The notes under the pieces are model-generated. The model was not told where the DNA came from, did no database searches, and was given only the letters and a program-made list of their open reading frames with translations. A DNA stretch of 36,925 bases from NCBI RefSeq assembly GCF_022712115.1, contig NZ_JALAHB010000104.1:1-36925 (forward strand), in the 5' to 3' direction. Shown piece by piece: positions 32,021 through 36,925 of the stretch; position 1 is the stretch's first letter, and the number at the start of each line of letters is the position of its first letter. Source of the DNA: Brevibacterium sp. (GTDB lineage: Bacteria; Actinomycetota; Actinomycetes; Actinomycetales; Brevibacteriaceae). Both the position numbers and the translations under genes were made by a program.

Positions 32021-33765
32021 CGGAGTGCCTCCTGAAGTCGTCCTGCGCTGCCTCTGAGCGCGCCCGCCTGCCGGGGAGGGACCTCGGCGGCGGAGAGTGT
32101 CATGTCGAAGCCGCTGCGGCATCCGGAGAGCAGGCTCTGCGCGCGGTCCAGCAGGCGCGTCCGCACCGTGGCGGCGAGATCCCGCGCCGCCTCCTCCCCA
32201 AAGCTCGTCGCCAGCAGCGTGCCCGCCACGGCGAGCGTGCCCCTCCCCCGGCTGTCGTGGGGTCCGGAGAGCGCCGCGAGCATGAGCACGCACGCCACCC
32301 CGTCCACACCGAACGACAGGATGCGGGCCTTGGCCCGCGCGGACTGCCCCAGATCGCGCACGAGGGCGGAGACCTCCTCCGCCCAGGAGGACACGGCGGT
32401 GCGGGCCTGCACGTCGAAGTCCGCCGGAACCCGGAAGCGCTCCGGCGCACCGCACTCCTCCATGACCGCACGCCCCGCGCGGTCCTCCTCCCAGCGGATG
32501 CGCGCCGTGGAGACGGCCGCCACGGCCTGCTCCCGGATGAGGACCGCGGCTGCGGACTCGATCGCCTGCCGCAGCGGTCCGGCGGTGTCCCGCCTGCCGG
32601 TGACGGTCGCGGTGATCCTGTCCCGGATGCGTGCCACCGTGGGCTCGAGGCCCCGGAAGAACTGGCCGGTGCCCACGAAGTCCTGCCAGCGGGCCAGGAC
32701 CTCCCCGCGGAGCACCCTGCCGCTGGTGAGCGCCTCGGCGAGCGCGGAGGACGCGGCGGCGAACGCATCGTCGACGGCGGTTGCGAGGGCGGCGTGGGCC
32801 TCCTCCTGGGCGGCCAGTCCGTCCGCCAGGCGCTCAGCGGTCTCCGGCACGGCCGCGAGCGCTCCCCCGAGGGTGCGGCTCGCCACCCGGCGACGGGCCT
32901 CCTCGCTCCGCCCCAGATTCATCACCCACGAGGTGAGAGTGAACACCGCGGACTCCGGGAGAAGGCCGTCCTCGAGCTCGAGTTCCGGAACGGTGAACAG
33001 CGGGGACGCGCCGAGACCGGCACCGGTGAGCAGCTCGGTGAGATGGTGGCGGACCTCGCGGTTGGCCGCCGCCGGCACGCGGTCGAGGACGAGCGCGATC
33101 GTGGTCCCCCGCGCCTCGGCCTCGGTGAGCAGGCTCCAGGGGACGGCGTCCGCGTAGCGGGAGGCGGTGGTGACGAACAGCAAGAGATCGGCGGCGGCGA
33201 GGAGCTGCCTCGCGGCGCTCCGGTTCCACGCACTCGCCGAGTCGACGTCCGGTGAGTCCAGGAGCGCGAGACCCTGCGGCACGGCCGCGTCTGCGAGGAG
33301 ACGGATGCGGGGCCGTTCGGACAGGTCCTCCTCCGCCCGTGGGGCGAGGGCCTCCGTGGTCCTCTCGAAGCCGCGCAGCACGCTCGCACCGGCGAAGTGG
33401 GCGGTGTCGGCGGGATGGTGGATGAGCACGGGCACCCGCGTCGTGGGTCGGAGCACCCCGGCCTCCGTCACCGGCTTCCGCAGCATCGAGTTGAGCAGCG
33501 TCGACTTGCCCGCGCCCGTCGAGCCGCCGAGCACCACGAGCAGCGGCGCGTCCGGATGCTCCAGCCGCGGCAGGAGGTAGTCCTCGATCTGGGAGGCCAG
33601 TTCGCGGCGCAGGGCTCTGCCCTCCTCCGCGCCCGGGGCGGCAAGCGGCAGGCGGGCGTCGCTGATACGCCGGAGCAGCTCAGTCAGGGCCGGGGCCGCT
33701 GCTCCGGCGGCCGGGCTCTTCGCACGTCGATCCACGTGACCAGCATCGACGCTCGGGACGCTCAC
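32017..33765 (-). CDS. Dynamin-like GTPase, partner of the downstream GTPase (DynA-like)
   Basis: The 582-residue protein has a P-loop GGSTGAGKST at 80-89, switch I RPTTRVP at ~107-113, G3 LLDSPDVDS and a G4-like 'VLDRVP' where the usual NKxD is weak. The rest is helical and Ala-rich, with two moderately hydrophobic stretches late in the chain ('SFGVDGVACVLMLAAL' and 'GTLAVAGTLLATSFG') that could form a membrane-touching paddle. The start is GTG with GGTGGG upstream. It is the first gene of the pair, overlaps its partner by ATGA, and is divergent from a thioesterase gene. A joint complex at membranes, possibly at the septum, is likely. Confidence 0.78.
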   Translation of the reverse strand: MSVPSVDAGHVDRRAKSPAAGAAAPALTELLRRISDARLPLAAPGAEEGRALRRELASQIEDYLLPRLEHPDAPLLVVLGGSTGAGKSTLLNSMLRKPVTEAGVLRPTTRVPVLIHHPADTAHFAGASVLRGFERTTEALAPRAEEDLSERPRIRLLADAAVPQGLALLDSPDVDSASAWNRSAARQLLAAADLLLFVTTASRYADAVPWSLLTEAEARGTTIALVLDRVPAAANREVRHHLTELLTGAGLGASPLFTVPELELEDGLLPESAVFTLTSWVMNLGRSEEARRRVASRTLGGALAAVPETAERLADGLAAQEEAHAALATAVDDAFAAASSALAEALTSGRVLRGEVLARWQDFVGTGQFFRGLEPTVARIRDRITATVTGRRDTAGPLRQAIESAAAVLIREQAVAAVSTARIRWEEDRAGRAVMEECGAPERFRVPADFDVQARTAVSSWAEEVSALVRDLGQSARAKARILSFGVDGVACVLMLAALSGPHDSRGRGTLAVAGTLLATSFGEEAARDLAATVRTRLLDRAQSLLSGCRSGFDMTLSAAEVPPRQAGALRGSAGRLQEALR

Positions 33766-33963
33766 GTCGACCCACCACGCCGAACAGCTTGGGGATTCGC
33801 TGGGAATCGGACCGGCGACCGTACGCTGGCGGAGACACGTTCGAACACTCGATCAGCTGTCCGACCCGGCGTCGCTGCGGCACGGGCCCCGCACAGACGC
33901 AGTACAGACACGCACCGGCGCGTATGCACCGGCCACGCACGCACTCGACGACGAGGAGCACCC

Positions 33964-34779
33964 ATGACGAACCCGCCTACCCGCCCGGAGCCCTTCTACC
34001 GCCAGGTGGACGCACACCGCTTCGACTCCCTGCCGGCGACCACCGGGGTGTGGTCGCCGGAGCACCAGCACGCGGGTCCGCCGGCCGCCCTGCTGGTCAG
34101 GGCGATGGAGGAGCACGGGCAGCACGAGGGCATGCGGCTCGCGGACGTCCGCTCGGACATCCTGGGCCCTGTCCCCGTCCGCCCTCTCGACATCAGTGTG
34201 TCCACCCTGCGCAGCGGCCGCTCGATGGAGCTCCTGGAGGCCTCGGCGAGCGCGGACGGGCGGACCGTGATGACCGCACGTGCCTGGCGCATCCGGCGCG
34301 CACCGGAGGACTATCCACCACTGTCCGGGTGGCGGGACGGGGAGGTGCCGGCGGTGCCCGAGGCCAGTGGGGAGTCCCGTGCCGTCGTCCTGACCGGCGG
34401 GCACGAGAGCGGCTATCAGCGCTCCGTGGAATGGCGCTTCGTCCAGGGCGGGCCCGGCTCCGGCGGGCCCGCCGTTGCATGGGGAAGACAGCTCAATCAG
34501 CTGGTGGAGGGCGAGGAGCCGAGTCCCTGGCAGCGCACTCTGGTGCTGGCGGACTCCGCCGGTGGCATCAGCCTCGCCGTCGACCCGCGGGTGCACCGCT
34601 TCATCAACTGCGATCTCCACGTGGCGCTCGACCGGGACATGCACGGGCAGTGGCTGCGGATGAGCGCGCAGTCACTCGCGACTCCCGGGCACGGCGGGAT
34701 CGTGCACAACGCCCTCGCGGACTCCCGAGGCGAGCTGGGCTACGGGCTGCAGGCGATGGTGGCGCAGAACATGGAGTGA
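33964..34779 (+). CDS. TesB-like acyl-CoA thioesterase family protein
   Basis: The 271-residue protein has two hot-dog halves. The first shows 'TTGVWSPEHQHAGPPAALLVRAMEEH' and 'DILGPVPVRPLDISVSTLRSGRSMELLEASASADGRTVMTARAW', typical of the TesB-like (4HBT_3) group in actinobacteria. The second has 'FINCDLHVALDRDMHGQWLRMSAQSLATPGHGGIVHNALADSRG'. It probably hydrolyses an acyl-CoA; the substrate is unknown. The ATG at 33964 has GAGGAG eight bases upstream, and the longer open frame runs into the divergent GTPase. It is the third thioesterase in the window and converges on the broken permease gene. Confidence 0.85.
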   Translation: MTNPPTRPEPFYRQVDAHRFDSLPATTGVWSPEHQHAGPPAALLVRAMEEHGQHEGMRLADVRSDILGPVPVRPLDISVSTLRSGRSMELLEASASADGRTVMTARAWRIRRAPEDYPPLSGWRDGEVPAVPEASGESRAVVLTGGHESGYQRSVEWRFVQGGPGSGGPAVAWGRQLNQLVEGEEPSPWQRTLVLADSAGGISLAVDPRVHRFINCDLHVALDRDMHGQWLRMSAQSLATPGHGGIVHNALADSRGELGYGLQAMVAQNME

Positions 34780-34804
34780 GCGGCCGCCCCCTCACCCGCG
34801 CCCC

Positions 34805-35357
34805 TCAGCCCGTCCGGGCCGCTGAGTCATCGGGCAGCCGTGCCGGTGCCCCGAGGAGGAGGGACCACAGGGCGACGGCCACCGCCCCGGCGGCCAGCAG
34901 GCAGGCGAGGACGACGAGCTGGAGGAGGGCGGCCTCCACGACGGGCAGGCCGCCGAACACTGCGCCCACAAAGGCACCGGGCAGCGTGACGAGACCCGTC
35001 ACCCGGGTCTGGTCCGTGCTGGGGACGAGAGCGCGGGTGCGGCGGCACCGCGCCGGAGGAGAAGACGAGCACGGCGGGCACCGCGGCCGCCACTGCGATC
35101 ACTCCTGCGGCGCGGAGGCCGCCCCGGAGCCCCCACTCCATCCGCGAGGCCACGACCGTGGCCGCGGCCCCCACCATCACGAGGAGGAAGGCCAGGACGA
35201 GCGAGAGTGCTCCCAGCTGGAGGACCGCGCGAGCCAGCGACCAGGCCTGGAGCCACGGACGCTCCAGGCGCAGCGCTGCCGTGACCGTGCACGCCGTCGC
35301 CGTGAGCAGCGCCAGGGCGAGGAGGACGGACGGCAGGGAGAGGGCCGCAGGGGTCAT
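34805..35357 (-). pseudogene. FetB/UPF0014-type ABC permease, broken by internal deletion and frameshift
   Basis: The N-terminal half, from the ATG at 35357 ('MTPAALSLPSVLLALALL' through 'ARAVLQLGALSLVLAFLL' to 'VLVFSSGAVPP'), and the C-terminal half in another frame ('RTRALVPSTDQTRVTGLVTLPGAFVGAVFGG' to 'DDSAARTG') are the two ends of the FetB/YbbM permease family, which normally has about 260 residues. At about 35040-35055 they meet out of frame. The family segment between them (the 'IP.GGM..GN.M' helix and following loop, roughly 55-60 residues) is absent. The first half also looks shorter than normal after LVLAFLL. The gene cannot make a whole permease. A -10-like CAGAAT lies seven bases before the ATG. 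No FetA-like ATPase gene is in the window. Confidence 0.75.
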
Positions 35358-35388
35358 GGGGGCATTCTGCCCCAGGGACCCGCGGGTC

Positions 35389-35601
35389 TCACCACGCCAG
35401 CGGTGCGGTGAGCGCGCGGCGCAGCGCGGCCTCGCGCTCACGCTCCAGCTGCTGCGACAGCCGGTGCCGGCGGATCAGCTCCGCCCGCGGGAGAACCGGG
35501 TCAGGCGGCGGGGGCACCGGGCTCCGCGCCCAGCGGACGAGGAGCATCCCGGCGGACAGCGCCAGTCGACGGGGAATGGGATACAGAGGTACTGCAGACA
35601 C
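35389..35601 (-). CDS. Small actinobacterial protein with basic/coiled C-terminus
   Basis: The product has 70 residues if it starts at the GTG at 35601, which has AAGGAA seven bases upstream; this start is better than the ATGs further up. It has a short hydrophobic patch 'RRLALSAGMLLVRWARSP', a proline-rich turn, then a charged helix 'RAELIRRHRLSQQLEREREAALRRAL'. Small proteins with this arrangement are common in actinobacteria, but I know of no assigned function. An 8-bp inverted repeat lies just upstream. It is 31 bases upstream of the broken permease on the same strand. Confidence 0.6.
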   Translation of the reverse strand: MSAVPLYPIPRRLALSAGMLLVRWARSPVPPPPDPVLPRAELIRRHRLSQQLEREREAALRRALTAPLAW

Positions 35602-35624
35602 AGATGTTCCTTGAGTGCAGGGCA

Positions 35625-35645
35625 GCCCGAATGCCATATTCGGGC
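35625..35645. promoter_or_regulatory. Palindromic operator candidate upstream of the small gene
   Basis: GCCCGAAT and ATTCGGGC are separated by GCCAT. The element overlaps a minus-strand AT-rich GAATAT that could act as a -10 for the small gene at 35601. Confidence 0.4.
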
Positions 35646-36432
35646 ATGCCGAAAGAAAGGGAGAGGAAAAGAGGCCAGCGCTGCGTCTCATTCCTGCGCA
35701 CGCGGAGAATCATCACGTGCAGAGGAGAGCGCAGCCGGATCCCTGGAAATGCTCATGCATTCGCTTCGGGGATTCCCGCACCAGGTCTCATTCGCAGGCG
35801 AGACCACGCGGATCCGAGAAACAGCTTCACGGACGACGTGTCGCTGCCTCGAGGAGAGGTGCGGGCAGAGCCGCCCGCGCTCGAGGAGCGGGAGACGCAG
35901 GCGTCACGCTCGTCACATGACCGCGGGGACCGCAGGCATACGCGTCAGCCGCGGAACAGCGGGACGATTCAGCCCCGCGCGCCCGGATTCGCCGCAGAGA
36001 GTGCAGATGCCGCGCACGTCACTTCGGATGTGAGGCCTCCGAGCAGGCGCGGAGAGCCGAGCCAGCGTGCGGAGCCGAGGAAAGGTCCTTCATGCCGCTG
36101 TGCATTCACCATTGCCATCGCCTCCATTCGCAGTCTGCACCGAGATGCGCCTCGACAGGCCACCGGTCCTCCGAGGACCACCCTGTCATTCCTGTCTCTT
36201 TGTGATCGCGGTGGCGCTGTCCGTTCTTTCCGACAGAATGCCGCTCACCGCAGATCCGCCACCACCGTAGCACCGGCATTCAGAGCTTGGCAATGGGATT
36301 CTCAGATTCTTCGGCATTTCCTGTGCCCGATCCCGCGGACGGTCACCTGCAGGATCATTTCCCGGCAGAACTTCCCGCAGAACGGCCTCGCGACACGGCC
36401 CCGCTCATCCGCACCGGCGGATGAATGACGAA
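35646..36432. other. Long stretch without a credible gene, lower GC
   Basis: No open frame here has a ribosome site plus a recognisable or compositionally normal protein; the longest (plus strand, to 36428) is Arg/Ser/Pro-rich like an out-of-frame read. Base composition falls: 36301-36360 has 34 of 60 G+C, well below neighbouring genes. Small features seen are a purine-rich run (35650-35675), a GGTCTC/GAGACC inverted repeat (35785-35805), and two CTCGAGGAG copies (35848-35856, 35880-35888). It may be decayed genes beside the tRNA or an untranslated or structural region. Confidence 0.6.
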
Positions 36433-36468
36433 GGTGCCGGAACTTCGCCTGTGCGATGTCCCGGCACC
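36433..36468 (-). terminator. Terminator of tRNA-Arg
   Basis: Sixteen-base arms beginning GGTGCCGG, with one G-U and one mismatch, enclose ACAG on the minus strand and are followed by TTCGTCATTC. It lies 18 bases past the tRNA 3' end. Confidence 0.8.
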
Positions 36469-36485
36469 CTGCGGTCCGGCAGCGG

Positions 36486-36559
36486 CGCCCCCGACGGGAT
36501 TCGAACCCGTGACCTGCGGATTAGAAGGCCGCTGCTCTATCCAGCTGAGCTACGGAGGC
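36486..36559 (-). tRNA. tRNA-Arg(TCT)
   Basis: The 74-base cloverleaf on the minus strand has acceptor arms GCCTCCG/CGGGGGC with one U-G pair, D arm AGCTC..GAGC, anticodon loop CTTCTAA (anticodon TCT), and T loop TTCGAAT. The innermost anticodon-stem pair (31-39) is C-U rather than Watson-Crick. The discriminator is G and CCA is not encoded. Confidence 0.96.
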
Positions 36560-36596
36560 GACACGATCCTACAGCACCTCGTGCCGCGTCCCGCCC

Positions 36597-36925
36597 TCAG
36601 GCCTCGGCCTCGCCCAGCGCCTTCTCCAGCCGCTCGAGTTTGGAGTCGATCTCGCCGGTGCGTCCGGGCCGGATGTCCGCCTTCATCACGAGTGAGATGC
36701 GCGGACCGAAGGGGGCCACGGCCTCGGTCGCGGCCTTCACGACCGCGAACACCTCGTCCCACTCCCCCTCGATGGTGGTGAACATGGAATCCGTCCGATG
36801 CGGCAGTCCGGACTCGCGGACCACCTTCACCGCGGCCGCGCCGGCGTCGTGGACGCCCCCGTCGCCCGCCGGCTCCGGACCGCCGGCCGGGGCCCCATAG
36901 AATGCCAGGCGCCGGGCCGCGCACG
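36597..36925 (-). CDS. Thiamine-binding protein (MTH1187/UPF0045 family), 5' end cut by window edge
   Basis: The frame is open to the right edge, so the start is missing. The visible ~109 residues include '(V)HDAGAAAVKVVRESGLPHRTDSMFTTIEGEWDEVFAVVKAATEAV', 'GPRISLVMKADIRPGRTGEID' and 'SKLERLEKALGE', which match the small MTH1187/YqgV ferredoxin-like family that binds thiamine. These are cytoplasmic proteins of about 100 residues, so nearly all of this one is present; a GTG at 36830 is internal. The 'LAFYGAPAGG' segment replaces the usual 'FSVAP' strand. tRNA-Arg lies 37 bases downstream on the same strand. Confidence 0.85.
   Translation of the reverse strand, partial: CAARRLAFYGAPAGGPEPAGDGGVHDAGAAAVKVVRESGLPHRTDSMFTTIEGEWDEVFAVVKAATEAVAPFGPRISLVMKADIRPGRTGEIDSKLERLEKALGEAEA

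Noticed and set aside
35604..36428. 274-codon plus-strand frame in the gap before tRNA-Arg
   Set aside because: No ribosome site, no recognisable motif, Arg/Ser/Pro-rich composition, and it runs into the tRNA terminator.
36486..36559. Possible attachment site in tRNA-Arg
   Set aside because: No copy of the tRNA 3' end and no integrase gene are visible in the window, so an att site cannot be supported.
1..36925. CRISPR array, toxin-antitoxin pair, secondary-metabolite cluster, insertion sequence or phage genes
   Set aside because: No spaced direct repeats, transposase, integrase, cas or synthase motifs were found on either strand.

Overview
The window is high-GC DNA with the gene content of a Gram-positive actinobacterium, most likely of the order Micrococcales. 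The indicators are an actinobacterial clpX/clpP2/clpP1/tig block, an Rv2466c-like thioredoxin-fold protein, a GlbO-type globin, an ECF sigma factor of the ECF42 kind with a YciI partner, EttA, and several genes that appear leaderless or GTG-started. Genus cannot be fixed from the sequence alone. No insertion sequence, phage gene, CRISPR array or rRNA is visible.

Left part (1-11000). The window opens in the C-terminal end of a phytoene-dehydrogenase-like FAD oxidoreductase. It faces a three-gene minus-strand operon: acyltransferase-3, a small exported protein and an HTTM-domain membrane protein. valS runs divergently from that operon and is followed by an AIM24 protein. The minus-strand proteostasis block follows: tig, then clpP1-clpP2, then clpX with its own promoter. 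A ClgR-like box lies upstream of clpP1.

Middle (11000-25400). This holds a CapA-like metallophosphatase, a small unknown protein, tRNA-Gly(TCC) and tRNA-Pro(TGG). Next comes a cassette of YciI protein plus ECF sigma factor with a candidate autoregulated promoter, then a degenerate CPBP membrane protein. An overlapping ada/alkA fusion and methyltransferase pair repairs alkylated DNA. rpiB and a DsbA-fold gene lie on the minus strand; pepN, an MscS channel and a group II truncated globin lie on the plus strand. A hypothetical gene overlaps a hot-dog thioesterase.

Right part (25400-36925). After tesB comes a minus-strand run of two overlapping dynamin-like GTPases, a paralogous ssb, a lipoprotein and ettA. 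The ssb leader carries inverted repeats that can pair in mutually exclusive ways, one of which covers the ribosome binding site. A third acyl-CoA thioesterase is followed by a FetB/UPF0014 permease gene broken by an internal deletion, and a 70-residue protein gene. Then come about 880 bases without a credible gene and of lower GC, a tRNA-Arg(TCT), and a thiamine-binding (MTH1187-type) gene cut by the right edge.

Most of the window is ordinary conserved chromosome. The parts most worth a second look are the ssb leader, the HTTM/exported-protein/acyltransferase operon, the sigma-factor cassette with its operator-like repeats, the decaying permease and the empty region beside tRNA-Arg.
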